Source: Streptomyces sp. A2-16
GTDB lineage: Bacteria > Actinomycetota > Actinomycetes > Streptomycetales > Streptomycetaceae
DNA length: 64,000 bases
Direction: 5' to 3'
Assembly (NCBI RefSeq): GCF_018128905.1
Contig: NZ_CP063808.1
Coordinates: forward strand, 7,936,001 to 8,000,000
Position 1 is the stretch's first letter. Each line of letters starts with the position of its first letter. The position numbers were made by a program, and so were the translations under genes. Under the pieces are notes generated by a model. The model was not told the DNA's origin. It saw only the letters and a program-made list of their open reading frames with translations, and did not search any database. Positions 8,224-16,529 of the stretch are shown here, in pieces.

Positions 8224-8915
8224 GCGCCGCCGCCCTTCTGGACGAAGGTTCCCGTGGTCCCGGTGGCGGCGTCCAGCCCCTCGGAGAGACCCTCACCGCC
8301 CGCGCGCAGGGTCTTGCCCGGGCTGTAACCGTCCTGCAGTCCCACGGCGTTGGCGCCGACCTGGATGACGAGGTCGGCGGCCATGTTGCCGAGCGCGGAG
8401 TAGACGGGGCCCATGGCGACGGACATGAGCTCCTCGACGAGGAGCTGCTCGGCCTCCTTCAGCAGCCGCCGCACGATGAGGCGGGTGGCCTGGGTGGCAC
8501 CGAGTGCGCCGACCTCGGAGAGGCCGAGGGTGAACGGGGCGGCGGCCTGGGCGGCGATGATCTCGGCGGCGAGGATGCCCAGTTGGACGATGGCGGCGAC
8601 CTTGGCACCGGCCACGGCGACGGCGGCGCCGTCCAGGGCCACCGCCCCGAGGTCGGCCGCCTCACCGAGCCGTTCCAGGTGTACGTCGCTGATCTTGCCC
8701 CAGTGTTGCTGGAAGGCGGCCGTCGCGATGCCCTCGTTGCCTTCCAGGAACTCCCGGACGACGCTCGCGGTGGCGTCCTTGCCCTGCCGCATCTGCGAGG
8801 CGAAGGAACGCAGGCCGTCGGCCATGTCCCGGTAGTCGTCCTCGTCCACGTTGGGCCACTGGATACCGATGAGGTCCAGCACCCACGCCGCCTCGTCGGG
8901 CAGCACGACCCCCAT
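8220..8915 (-). CDS. WXG100-like carrier protein of the toxin locus
   Basis: A 231-residue protein. The N-terminus (DEAAWVLDLIGIQWPNVDEDDYRDMADGL) matches the WXG100-like domain of long actinobacterial toxins (CpnT N-terminal type). A hydrophobic Ala-rich helical region of about 80 residues follows (AGAKVAAIVQLGILAAEIIAAQA), then a short Gly-rich end. These domains normally form the trafficking part of a single large toxin. Here the polypeptide stops and the toxin continues as a separate, 4-bp-overlapping gene. The ATG is preceded by AAAGGGGGAACG, a good ribosome-binding site. Confidence 0.75.
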   Translation of the reverse strand: MGVVLPDEAAWVLDLIGIQWPNVDEDDYRDMADGLRSFASQMRQGKDATASVVREFLEGNEGIATAAFQQHWGKISDVHLERLGEAADLGAVALDGAAVAVAGAKVAAIVQLGILAAEIIAAQAAAPFTLGLSEVGALGATQATRLIVRRLLKEAEQLLVEELMSVAMGPVYSALGNMAADLVIQVGANAVGLQDGYSPGKTLRAGGEGLSEGLDAATGTTGTFVQKGGGA

Positions 8916-9173
8916 GCTCGTTCCCCCTTTGTCTTGGCAGGACCATTTCAGGTCACGCTTACGACGGCCGAACTCTACTACGGGGGACCGGATTTGCCGG
9001 GGGTGTGGGAGGGAGTGGGGGATTCTGCTGGTGGGCGCGGGGCGGGGGGTGGTTCGTGTGCAAGGGACAGCGCGGCGGGGGTGACGGGACGGCGTACGGC
9101 GGCTGGAAAACGGCGGTGGGGGGAGGTTGTGGATCAGGGGCGGGGGCGATCGACGGTGGCCGAGGGGGTGGGG

Positions 9174-9302
9174 GGTGAGGGTGGCCGAGGGGCTGGGGCG
9201 ACGGTGACCGAGAGGCTAAGGGCGAGGGCGACCGAGAGGCTCAGGGCGACGCGACGGCGGCCGAGGGGCTCAGGGCGACGCGACGGCGGCCGGGGGGCTC
9301 GG
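9174..9302. repeat. Degenerate 22-29 bp GC-rich direct repeats
   Basis: Variants of a GGGCGACG...GGCCGAGGGGCT unit occur in series. The last two full copies (starting 9242 and 9271) are almost identical with a 29-bp period. They lie upstream of the WXG100-like gene in a 680-bp stretch (8916-9599) in which I find no convincing gene. Confidence 0.6.
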
Positions 9303-9417
9303 GATGAGGGTGGGCGCAGAGGCCCGCTGGACGGCGACGGCGGCCAGGACCTCACCTCCGGCTGCGACCGCGATCACCGGCCGAACAGGAGCCGCAACGG
9401 CCGCCGGCCACCGGTCT

Positions 9418-9655
9418 ACCACTCAGCGGCGACCGGAGCCGCCGGTCGGGCGAGAGCCGCCCAGACCGCCAGGTCCACCACTCAGCGTTGACCCAAGCCG
9501 CCCGCCCGGCGCAAGCCACCCAAGCCGCCAGCTCCACCACCCAACGGCGACCCAAGCCGCCCGCCCGGCGCAAGCCACCCAAGCCGCCGGCTCCACGACT
9601 CAGCGTGGACCGAAGCCGCCCGTCGGCCGGGAGCCGCCCAGGCCGCCAGGTCCGC
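9418..9655. repeat. Four tandem copies of a 59-bp repeat
   Basis: The block ACC(C/G)(A/G)AG-CCGCC recurs at 9432, 9491, 9550 and 9609, a constant 59-bp period. The second and third copies are nearly identical. A degenerate copy may precede them at about 9376. The last copy enters the 3' end of the neighbouring minus-strand gene. Since 59 is not a multiple of three, copy-number change would alter that gene's end. Confidence 0.75.
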
Positions 9656-10103
9656 CCAGGCCTCCCGCGCCGGAGTCGTGCCACGGTCCCGCGGGCTGTC
9701 GGGGAGGCGCGGGGGGCGGTGGGTCGGAGCGTGATGTGCTCTGGCTCTCGGACCGGCTCCCGGCCGATTCCTCACCACGCTCCTCGCGCTCGTCCTCCGT
9801 GCGACGCGCCTCCTGCCACGCACCGAACCGTTCGCCCGCCTCCCGGGCCTCGGCCTCGGTGCGCCGCTCCCCCGCGCGGCGGATCCTGTCGGCGCCGGAG
9901 AACAGGGCGGCGGTGTACTCCGGGTCGGTGAAGGCCTGTTCGGCGGTGAGGTCCCCGCGCAGCACCCCGCGCGCCATCTCCCGCAGCTTCGGATCGTCCC
10001 CGGTGCTCAGGGTGCGCAGCGCGCGGAGCAGGCTACGGGCCCGCTCCTCGTCCTTCGCGACGCCCAGCAACTCCGCCTGATCCACTTCACGTCCGTCCGG
10101 CAC
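9600..10103 (-). CDS. Hypothetical protein with helical N-half and Gly/Pro-rich tail
   Basis: A predicted 167-residue cytosolic protein I do not recognise. The first about 110 residues look folded and helical (AELLGVAKDEERARSLLRALRTLS, then EMARGVLRGDLTAEQAF). The rest is charged and then Gly/Pro-rich, ending in GGLGGPGGLGGSRPTGG. GTG 10103 is chosen because GGAAGGGGGCGG lies just upstream; in-frame TTG 10145 and GTG 10133 are possible but lack a good site. The tail and stop codon lie in the 59-bp tandem repeat block, so the C-terminus may vary between strains. It is co-directional with the toxin locus, but a functional link is only guessed from position. Confidence 0.6.
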   Translation of the reverse strand: MPDGREVDQAELLGVAKDEERARSLLRALRTLSTGDDPKLREMARGVLRGDLTAEQAFTDPEYTAALFSGADRIRRAGERRTEAEAREAGERFGAWQEARRTEDEREERGEESAGSRSESQSTSRSDPPPPAPPRQPAGPWHDSGAGGLGGPGGLGGSRPTGGFGPR

Positions 10104-10186
10104 GCGAACCGCCCCCTTCCCTGCACCAGTCACCCCAGTATCCAACAGCCCCGCGGCTCACGGGAGTCGAGGAACCCGGTCGCCTC

Positions 10187-10531
10187 TCACGACGTGAGCG
10201 CGTCCCGCATCGCCTTCGCGGTGACCGCCGGGTCGTAACCCTCCGGAACGCCCTCGACCAGGATGATGTCGCCCTCGATGTGCCGCGACCTCAGCGGCGC
10301 GATCTCCTGGTACGCGGCCGAGTCCCACCAGGCCCGCGCCTCGGTGATCCCGGGAAACCCGATCACCACGACGTGCCCGGGCCAGCCGCCCTCCTTCACC
10401 TCGTGCTGCGCGCCGTGCACGAGGAAGCGCCCGCCGTACGGTTCGAAGGTGGCGGGGATGCGCTCGATGTACTCGGCGATCTCCGGGTGCGGCGCGGCTT
10501 CCCGCAGGTGGGCTATGGCGTAGGCGGTCAT
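10187..10531 (-). CDS. DUF1330 family protein
   Basis: A 114-residue dimeric alpha-beta barrel-type protein of the DUF1330 family. It starts MTAYAIAHLREA, has YGGRFLVHGAQHEV and the family hallmark of a strand-helix HVVVIGFPGITEARAWWDSAAYQEIAPLR-like pattern (residues about 55-85). No enzymatic role is established for the family. GGAAGGACATC precedes the ATG. The gene stands alone, 83 bp upstream of the hypothetical gene and in the same direction. Confidence 0.85.
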   Translation of the reverse strand: MTAYAIAHLREAAPHPEIAEYIERIPATFEPYGGRFLVHGAQHEVKEGGWPGHVVVIGFPGITEARAWWDSAAYQEIAPLRSRHIEGDIILVEGVPEGYDPAVTAKAMRDALTS

Positions 10532-10768
10532 GATGTCCTTCCGGTCGGTGGGGCTCCGTACGCGAACGAGCCTGGCACGCGGGCGAACCGGGGTCGATTA
10601 CCCGACGGGTAGGCAGCCCGGCGCGACGGACGCACCGGTCACACGGCTGGTTCAGCGCCAAGGACACACCCGCACGCCACCGCCCGCACAGCGCGCGACC
10701 CCGCCGCCGCGCCGGACCCCGGAGGTCCGAGCGCCACGGCGGGGTCGCACCCTCGACCCGCGGTCCGG

Positions 10769-11074
10769 TCAGCCGGAGGAGACCGCCGGCCCGAAGTCAG
10801 CCTCCAACCGCTCCCTCCACCCCGCGTCCGCCAGTCCTGCCCCCACCAGCACATCCCGCCAGTCCTCCTTGGCGAGTTGGACGGCGTCGAGGAGCCGGTC
10901 CACCCGGCCCTGTCCGCACAGCAGCGTCGCGGCGGCGATCCGCTCCTTGTCCTCCCGGTCGCCCCGGTCGGTGAGGTGGTTGACCAGCTCGGTGAGGAGA
11001 TCTCCGACCACCTCGCCCTCCCGGCCGGGGAAGTCCTCCGCGATGCGTCGTTCGACCCGCACGGTAAGCCCCAT
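10769..11074 (-). CDS. Small acidic hypothetical protein
   Basis: A 101-residue protein without a recognised domain. It is predicted to be mostly helical: RRIAEDFPGREGEVVGDLLTEL, then a second long helix with RIAAATLLCGQGRVDRLLDAVQLAK, then DWRDVLVGAGL. No signal peptide or membrane segment is present. AAGGAGGG sits 4 bases before the ATG, so translation is likely efficient and the gene probably real. Codon use is normal for the region. The 237 bp between it and the DUF1330 gene hold no evident gene. Confidence 0.6.
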   Translation of the reverse strand: MGLTVRVERRIAEDFPGREGEVVGDLLTELVNHLTDRGDREDKERIAAATLLCGQGRVDRLLDAVQLAKEDWRDVLVGAGLADAGWRERLEADFGPAVSSG

Positions 11075-11220
11075 TTACCCTCCTTGTCGGCATACGCCCC
11101 GGTACGCTACCGCGCCCACCCGGTCCGACACGGCAAGCTGTCTCGCAAGAAACTTGACGGTCCCTCACTTTGCCGAACCGACAGCCCATCAACAGACACC
11201 GCCCCTACGGTGCCGTGTCC

Positions 11221-12045
11221 ATGACAGACACCCCCATGAACGACACCGTCATGAACGACTCCGGCACGAGAGACGCGGCCGACGCGCCGCGCAACCCCGT
11301 CGGCCGCCGGACCGTCCTGGTCGCCACCGGCGCCACCGCCGCGGCCCTCGCCGTCGGCACTCTCGCGTCCGAGTCCCCCACGACCCGCACAGCCGACACC
11401 GCCGACACGGTCCCCGTCGCCGCCGCGGCGGTCTGCACCCTCACCAAGGAGATGACCGAAGGCCCCTACTACCTCGACGGCCAGTACGTCCGCGCCGACA
11501 TCACCGAGGGCAAGACCGGCTTCCCGCTCAAGCTCGCCCTCACCGTCGTCGACGACGACACCTGCGCCACGATCAGCAACGCCCTCGTCGAGATCTGGCA
11601 CTGCGACGCGCTCGGCGAGTACTCGGGCTACGTCGGCAACAACGGCCACAACGAACCCGACAGCGGCACCTTCCTGCGCGGCGGCGTCCTCACGAACTCC
11701 GGCGGAGTCGCCGACATCACGACGGTCTACCCGGGCTGGTACCGGGGCCGCTGCGTCCACATCCACGTCAAGGTGCATGTCGGCGTCACGCTCACCTCCG
11801 ACGGCTCCTTCACCGGCGGCACCGAGCTCCACACCGGCCAGCTCTTCTTCGACGAGACCGTCACGGCCAGGGTCGGCGCGCTCTCGCCGTACTCGGCCAA
11901 CACGGTCACCCGCACCACCCTCGCCCAGGACGGGATCTACGACGACGGCGGCGCCGCGTCCGGACTCCTGACCCTGACCGCCCTGGGCAGCAGCCCCTCC
12001 GCCGGCTACTCCGGCACCCTGACGCTCGGCGTCGAGCGCGGCTGA
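11221..12045 (+). CDS. Secreted intradiol ring-cleavage dioxygenase
   Basis: A 274-residue protein with a twin-arginine signal (NPVGRRTVLVATGATAAALAVG, residues about 25-50), so it is exported folded or lipid-anchored. The catalytic part resembles protocatechuate or catechol 1,2-dioxygenases: EGPYYLDG near the start and YPGWYRGRCVHIHVK, giving the Tyr and HxH non-haem Fe(III) ligands. It lacks the linker domain of cytosolic catechol dioxygenases and the chitin-binding module of some secreted Streptomyces enzymes. The reaction is O2-dependent cleavage between the two hydroxyls of a catechol, probably on lignin-derived phenolics. No ribosome-binding site precedes ATG 11221, while TACGGT lies 9 bases upstream, so the mRNA may be leaderless. 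Confidence 0.85.
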   Translation: MTDTPMNDTVMNDSGTRDAADAPRNPVGRRTVLVATGATAAALAVGTLASESPTTRTADTADTVPVAAAAVCTLTKEMTEGPYYLDGQYVRADITEGKTGFPLKLALTVVDDDTCATISNALVEIWHCDALGEYSGYVGNNGHNEPDSGTFLRGGVLTNSGGVADITTVYPGWYRGRCVHIHVKVHVGVTLTSDGSFTGGTELHTGQLFFDETVTARVGALSPYSANTVTRTTLAQDGIYDDGGAASGLLTLTALGSSPSAGYSGTLTLGVERG

Positions 12046-12059
12046 CCCGGGACCGGAAT

Positions 12060-12085
12060 CGCCCGCCGCCCTCGGGCGGCGGGCG
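12060..12085. terminator. Bidirectional hairpin between dioxygenase and DUF4360 genes
   Basis: CGCCCGCCGCC and GGCGGCGGGCG form a perfect 11-bp stem with a CTCG loop. It lies 14 bp after the dioxygenase stop and 17 bp from the end of the convergent DUF4360 gene, so it can serve both. Confidence 0.8.
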
Positions 12086-12102
12086 ACACCCCGCTCAGAA
12101 CC

Positions 12103-12753
12103 TCACTTGCCGGGGCACTCCTTCCACGCCATGTGGTAGATGGTGCTGATGTCGCCGTCGGTCGAGTCCATCGTCATGAAGCTGACCTTGGACGGCGAGG
12201 AGCTGCCCGCGTTCACGCGAACCTCGGTGTTGATGTTGAAGTTGCGCTGAACTCCGCAGGGCGCCCAGACCAGTTGGGCCCAGTCGGTGGTGTCGGTCGC
12301 CTGCCAGTTGTCGTTGTACGCGCCGGGGAACGTGTGGGTCTTGAAGGCCGTCTGCGAGGAGCCCTGGAAGTAGTACGAGGCTCTCTGGACGCCGCTCGCG
12401 CCGGCCTGGAGCGAGGCGAAGCCCCGGTAGTCGGCCTCGGCGATGGCGTACGTGAAGCCCTGCGGGACATGGACGATCAGGTTGAGCTGGCAGTTCTTGC
12501 GGAACGCCGTGGGGTCGGAGTTGCCGCCGACCTGGGCGAGGTAGTCGCTGTAGGTGACCGTGAACGCGGTGTTGTCCTCGGAGACGGCGACGGCCGCCGT
12601 GCCCGCGGGACAGCCGGAGCCGTTCACCGTGGCGACGTTGATGACGATCTTGTCCGGGGGCGGGTCGACGAACCCGCCGGACGGGTTGTGCGCGGGCATC
12701 GCCGCGGTCACGAGGGCGGCGACGGCGCCGCCCAGAAGAAGTCCACTTGCCAT
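12103..12753 (-). CDS. Secreted DUF4360 domain protein
   Basis: A 216-residue exported protein. The hydrophobic leader MASGLLLGGAVAALVTAAM ends at an AHN-like cleavage area. The mature part is the DUF4360 beta-sandwich: PPDKIVINVATVNGSGCP, then VTYSDYLAQVGG, KNCQLNLIVHVPQGFTYAI, with paired Cys (GCP, NCQ, PCG and a final ECPGK). The family is secreted in fungi and actinomycetes and has no proven function. ATG 12753 is chosen since AGGAGAGACCCCCC precedes it and the leader begins there. About 170 bp of apparently non-coding DNA separates it from the Rrf2 gene. Confidence 0.85.
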   Translation of the reverse strand: MASGLLLGGAVAALVTAAMPAHNPSGGFVDPPPDKIVINVATVNGSGCPAGTAAVAVSEDNTAFTVTYSDYLAQVGGNSDPTAFRKNCQLNLIVHVPQGFTYAIAEADYRGFASLQAGASGVQRASYYFQGSSQTAFKTHTFPGAYNDNWQATDTTDWAQLVWAPCGVQRNFNINTEVRVNAGSSSPSKVSFMTMDSTDGDISTIYHMAWKECPGK

Positions 12754-12922
12754 GGGGGGTCTCTCCTCTGCGCTGAAGTGTTGAAGCGTGGAGAACCTGT
12801 GTGGTTTCTGTGAAGCACCGCGGCGAGGGAATCGTAGGGAGCGCCATGCGACACCGCCAGAGCGAACTCAAGCCATTCCGGCGATGTCCGAACTCACGTG
12901 TAAACAGGACCAGTTGGGCGAC

Positions 12923-13381
12923 TCAGGGGTTCTCCCAGGCCGCCGGTTCCGCGGCGAGCCGCCGCACCGGCTCGGGGAGCGCGTCCTCCGCGATGTCGGC
13001 GATGGTGACGCCCTCCAGGATCCTGCGGACATTGGCCCGCAGGGCGATCCACAGCGGGAGCAGGGGCTGTGCGGAGCCCGTGTACTCCAGACCGGTGGGC
13101 CGCTCGCCGCGCACCGACACGATCGGGCCGTCCACGGCCCGGATGACGTCCGCCACCGTGATGGCCGAGGCCTCGCGGGCCAGCCGGTAACCGCCGCCCC
13201 CGCCCCGCCTGCTGTCGACGATCCCGCCGCGCCTGAGATCGCCGAGGATCCCCTCGAGGAACTTGTGCGGAATGTCCTGGACCGCGGCGATGGCCTCGGC
13301 CTTCACCGGCCCCGCGTCCCGCCTCACGGCGAGCTCCAGCACCGCCCGTACCGCGTAGTCCGCCCGTGCAGAGATCCTCAT
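12923..13381 (-). CDS. Rrf2 family transcriptional regulator without Fe-S cysteines
   Basis: A 152-residue winged-helix regulator: MRISARADYAVRAVLELA, then QDIPHKFLEGILGDLRRGGIV (recognition helix) and a Gly-rich wing (SRRGGGGGYRLA). Rrf2 proteins such as IscR, NsrR and RsrR use three Cys near residues 90-110 to hold an Fe-S cluster. Here that stretch (GERPTGLEYTGSAQPLLPLW) has none, so it is more like CymR, which senses through protein or small-molecule partners. The ATG is at 13381. The palindrome ACAATTGT lies at 13385-13392, directly over the translation start region, and may be an autoregulatory site. The divergent GH35 gene starts 109 bp away. Confidence 0.88.
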   Translation of the reverse strand: MRISARADYAVRAVLELAVRRDAGPVKAEAIAAVQDIPHKFLEGILGDLRRGGIVDSRRGGGGGYRLAREASAITVADVIRAVDGPIVSVRGERPTGLEYTGSAQPLLPLWIALRANVRRILEGVTIADIAEDALPEPVRRLAAEPAAWENP

Positions 13382-13384
13382 ACG

Positions 13385-13392
13385 ACAATTGT
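13385..13392. promoter_or_regulatory. ACAATTGT palindrome between Rrf2 and GH35 genes
   Basis: A perfect 8-bp palindrome, AT-rich in a GC-rich setting, 4 bp upstream of the Rrf2 start. Related half sites (GACAATGG, CCACAATAGG) follow toward GH35. It could be the core of an Rrf2 operator controlling both divergent genes; this is inferred from position only. Confidence 0.35.
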
Positions 13393-13490
13393 GCGGCGTT
13401 CGGACGGAGACAATGGCCACGCCACAATAGGCACACCACCCACACCACGGACGGACTGGCGCAAGCGCGGCACGACCAGGAGGCGCTCCC

Positions 13491-16478
13491 TTGGAGCTGA
13501 GCAGACGTACATTCAGCGCCCTCGCCGGCACCACGGCGCTCGGCTTCGCGCTGAGCGGCAGTGGTGGGGAGACCACCCGGGCCTACGCCTCCCACAGCGT
13601 GCCCACCGGGCCCGCGCCGGGCGCGCCCGCCGCCGACCGGGTGCGGCACACGGTCGGCTACGACAAGCACTCGCTGCTGGTCGACGGCCGCCGCCTGGTG
13701 CTCTGGTCGGGCGAGATGCACCCCTTCCGGCTGCCGAGCCCGTCACTGTGGCGGGACATCCTGCAGAAGATGCGCGCCCACGGCTTCAACGCGGTGAGCG
13801 TGTACGTGGCCTGGAACTACCACTCCCCCGGCCCCGGCCAGTACGACTTCACCGGCGTCCGCGACCTCGACCTGTTCCTGCGCACGGCCACCGAGACCGG
13901 CCTGTACGTGATCCTGCGCCCGGGCCCCTACATCAACGCGGAGGTCGACGGCGGCGGCTTCCCCGGCTGGCTCACGGCGACCGCGGGCCGGGCCCGCACC
14001 TCCGACCCGGCCTATCTGTCGTACGTCGACGAGTGGCTGACCGCGGTCGACGCCATCGCCGCCCGGCACCTGTTCACCAAGGGCCGGGGCACGGTCCTGC
14101 TCTACCAGATCGAGAACGAGTACGACGCCTTCGTCGACGAGCCGCTCGGCCGCGACTACATGTCCCACCTGTACAAGAAGGTGCGCGCCGACGGGATCGA
14201 CGTCCCGCTGTTCCACAACGACAAGGGCAGGAACGGCTACTGGACCCCCGGCTCCTTCAACACCGGCGGCGAGGAGCGCGGTTGGCTCTACGGCTTCGAC
14301 GGCTACCCCCAGCCGTCCGAAGTGCCGCCCGACTGGGGGGACTTCGGCGCGGGCGGGCTCAAGGGCGGGGCCACGGCCAGCCCTCGGACGCCCGGGTTCA
14401 TCCCGGAGTTCGGCGGTGGCTGGTTCGACCCGTGGGGCGGGGCCGCCTTCGACGGCAAGGGGTACGCCGAGGCGCGGCGCACCCGGGACGCGGCCTACGA
14501 GCGGCGCTTCCAGCTCACCAACCTCGCCAACGGCATCACCGTGCACAACGTCTACATGACCTTCGGCGGCACCTCGTGGGGCTGGCTGCCCGCGCCGCAG
14601 GTCTACACGTCGTACGACTACGGGGCGGCTTTCGACGAGGCGCGCCGGCCGACGCCGAAGCTCGCCCCGACGCACCAGCTCGGCCATCTCCTGCGGACCG
14701 TGCCGGACTTCGCCAAGCTGGACCGGGCGGATGCGGTGCGGGCCGCGGACGAGCGGCTGAAGGTCTACCACCTGACCAACCCGGACACCGCCTCCCAGGT
14801 GTACGTCGTGCGCAACGACACCGACGCGCCGATCACCACCACGATCCCGGACGCCGGGATCGACGTGGCGTTCACCGTCGCCCCCCATGACGCCCGGCTG
14901 CTCACCGCCAACCTGCAACTGGGCGGGCGCATCCTCAAGTTCGCCACCGCGCAGCCCATGATGTGCCTCAGGGTCGGCCGGATGGACGTCGCCGTGTTCA
15001 CGGCCCCGCACGGCGAGATGGCACAGGTCCTCCTGGAGTGCCCGGAGGAGCCGCTGGTCACCCGGGGCGACGCGGAACCCGCGTGGAACTACGACCTCGG
15101 CGTGCTCAGGATCACCGCGCCGATGGGCGTCGGCGGCCTGGCCCGGGTACGGGTCGAGGCCGGCGGCAGCGACACCCCGCTGCTGCTGATCTTCGCCGAC
15201 GACCCGGGCTCGCTGCGGCTCTTCCCGATCGACACCCCGACCGGCACGGTCCTCGTGTACGGGCCCTCGCTGGTGCGCGGGGTCACGCTGGACGGCGCGA
15301 GCGCCCATCTGACCGGCGACACCATCGAGGGCACGGGCATGGAGGTGTGGGGGCCGCGCGGCATGGGCCGGATCACCTGGAACGGCCGCCCGCTGCGGAC
15401 CTCCGCCACCCCCATGGGCAGTCTGCGGGCCGACATGCCCGCCACGCCCGGCCTGCTCCCGGTGCCCGCCGTGGGCGAGGTGCGGCTGCCCGCGCTGGGC
15501 AACTGGCGGCGCCGGACCGAGAACTTCGAGTCCCTCCCGGACTACGACGACTCCGGCTGGACCACGGCCGACCGCACGAGCTCGTACAGCGTCACCCCGG
15601 TCCCCAAGGGGCAGCCGGTCCTGTTCGCCGACGACTACGGCTTCCACTACGGCGACGTCTGGTACCGCGGACGCCTGACGGACGCGGACGAGTTGGAGTC
15701 GGTGTCCCTGTCCTACGGCACGGGCACGCAGGGCCTGCTGATGGCGTGGCTGGACGGGGAGCCGCTGGGCACGCACCGCATGCCGGTGCCGGACAAGGGC
15801 ACCGCCCGCAAGGGCAGTTGGACGGCGACGGCCACCTTCGAGGTGCCTGCGGCCACCGGACGGTCGCCGCGCGTCCTGTCCGTCCTGGTGCGGCGGATGG
15901 CGCACGACATGGACGGCGATTCGGCCGACTCCCACAAGGCGGCCCGGGGGTTGACGTCGGTCACCTTCAAGGGGGCTTCCCCGAAGGTGAGTTGGCGCAT
16001 CCAGGGCGAGACGGCGTCCGACGCGGTGCGCGGGCCGCTCAACAACGGCGGTCTGTACGGGGAGCGCAAGGGCTGGCACCTGCCGGACTTCGGCGAGGAG
16101 CACTGGGAGTCCGCGAAGTTGCCGCGCGCCGACCGGCGCCAGGGGGTCACCTGGTACCGGACGACGTTCCGGCTCGCCGTGGACACCGGCATCGACGCCT
16201 CCATCGGCCTCACCCTCGACGACGACCCGGAGCGCGCCTACCGCGCCCAGATCTTCCTCAACGGCTGGAACATGGGCCAGTACGTCAACGACGTGGGCCC
16301 GCAGCACACCTTCGTCCTGCCGAACGGCATCCTGCGCACCCGCGGCACCAACACGCTGGCGCTCGCGGTGCTGTCGGACGGGACGACGGAGTCGGGGCCC
16401 GGGGACGTACGCCTGACGCTGCTGGGGGCGGCCGCCGGAGGTGTACCGGTCGCACAGGTCGATTCCCCCGGCCGTTAG
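13491..16478 (+). CDS. Tat-exported GH35 beta-galactosidase
   Basis: A 995-residue secreted exo-galactosidase. A twin-arginine leader is visible at the start (SRRTFSALAGTTALGFALSG). The GH35 barrel follows (about residues 55-400) with RPGPYINAE, the acid/base Glu in YQIENEYDAF and the probable nucleophile Glu in FIPEFGGGW. Downstream are the usual beta domains, including jelly-roll modules near the C-terminus (WYRTTFRLAVD, IFLNGWNMGQY). It releases terminal beta-D-galactose from plant polysaccharides such as galactan or arabinogalactan. The start is TTG 13491, preceded by AGGAGGCGC. It fits the nearby arabinan genes as part of pectin or arabinogalactan degradation. Confidence 0.93.
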   Translation: MELSRRTFSALAGTTALGFALSGSGGETTRAYASHSVPTGPAPGAPAADRVRHTVGYDKHSLLVDGRRLVLWSGEMHPFRLPSPSLWRDILQKMRAHGFNAVSVYVAWNYHSPGPGQYDFTGVRDLDLFLRTATETGLYVILRPGPYINAEVDGGGFPGWLTATAGRARTSDPAYLSYVDEWLTAVDAIAARHLFTKGRGTVLLYQIENEYDAFVDEPLGRDYMSHLYKKVRADGIDVPLFHNDKGRNGYWTPGSFNTGGEERGWLYGFDGYPQPSEVPPDWGDFGAGGLKGGATASPRTPGFIPEFGGGWFDPWGGAAFDGKGYAEARRTRDAAYERRFQLTNLANGITVHNVYMTFGGTSWGWLPAPQVYTSYDYGAAFDEARRPTPKLAPTHQLGHLLRTVPDFAKLDRADAVRAADERLKVYHLTNPDTASQVYVVRNDTDAPITTTIPDAGIDVAFTVAPHDARLLTANLQLGGRILKFATAQPMMCLRVGRMDVAVFTAPHGEMAQVLLECPEEPLVTRGDAEPAWNYDLGVLRITAPMGVGGLARVRVEAGGSDTPLLLIFADDPGSLRLFPIDTPTGTVLVYGPSLVRGVTLDGASAHLTGDTIEGTGMEVWGPRGMGRITWNGRPLRTSATPMGSLRADMPATPGLLPVPAVGEVRLPALGNWRRRTENFESLPDYDDSGWTTADRTSSYSVTPVPKGQPVLFADDYGFHYGDVWYRGRLTDADELESVSLSYGTGTQGLLMAWLDGEPLGTHRMPVPDKGTARKGSWTATATFEVPAATGRSPRVLSVLVRRMAHDMDGDSADSHKAARGLTSVTFKGASPKVSWRIQGETASDAVRGPLNNGGLYGERKGWHLPDFGEEHWESAKLPRADRRQGVTWYRTTFRLAVDTGIDASIGLTLDDDPERAYRAQIFLNGWNMGQYVNDVGPQHTFVLPNGILRTRGTNTLALAVLSDGTTESGPGDVRLTLLGAAAGGVPVAQVDSPGR

Positions 16479-16529
16479 CCTGATGCCCTTGAACTTTCCA
16501 ACACCCGCACTCGGGAAGGGTGACTCGCG

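Noticed and set aside
9418..9655. Looked like a CRISPR array or att site cluster
   Set aside because: The 59-bp units contain no unique spacer part and there is no integrase or cas gene; it is a plain tandem repeat.
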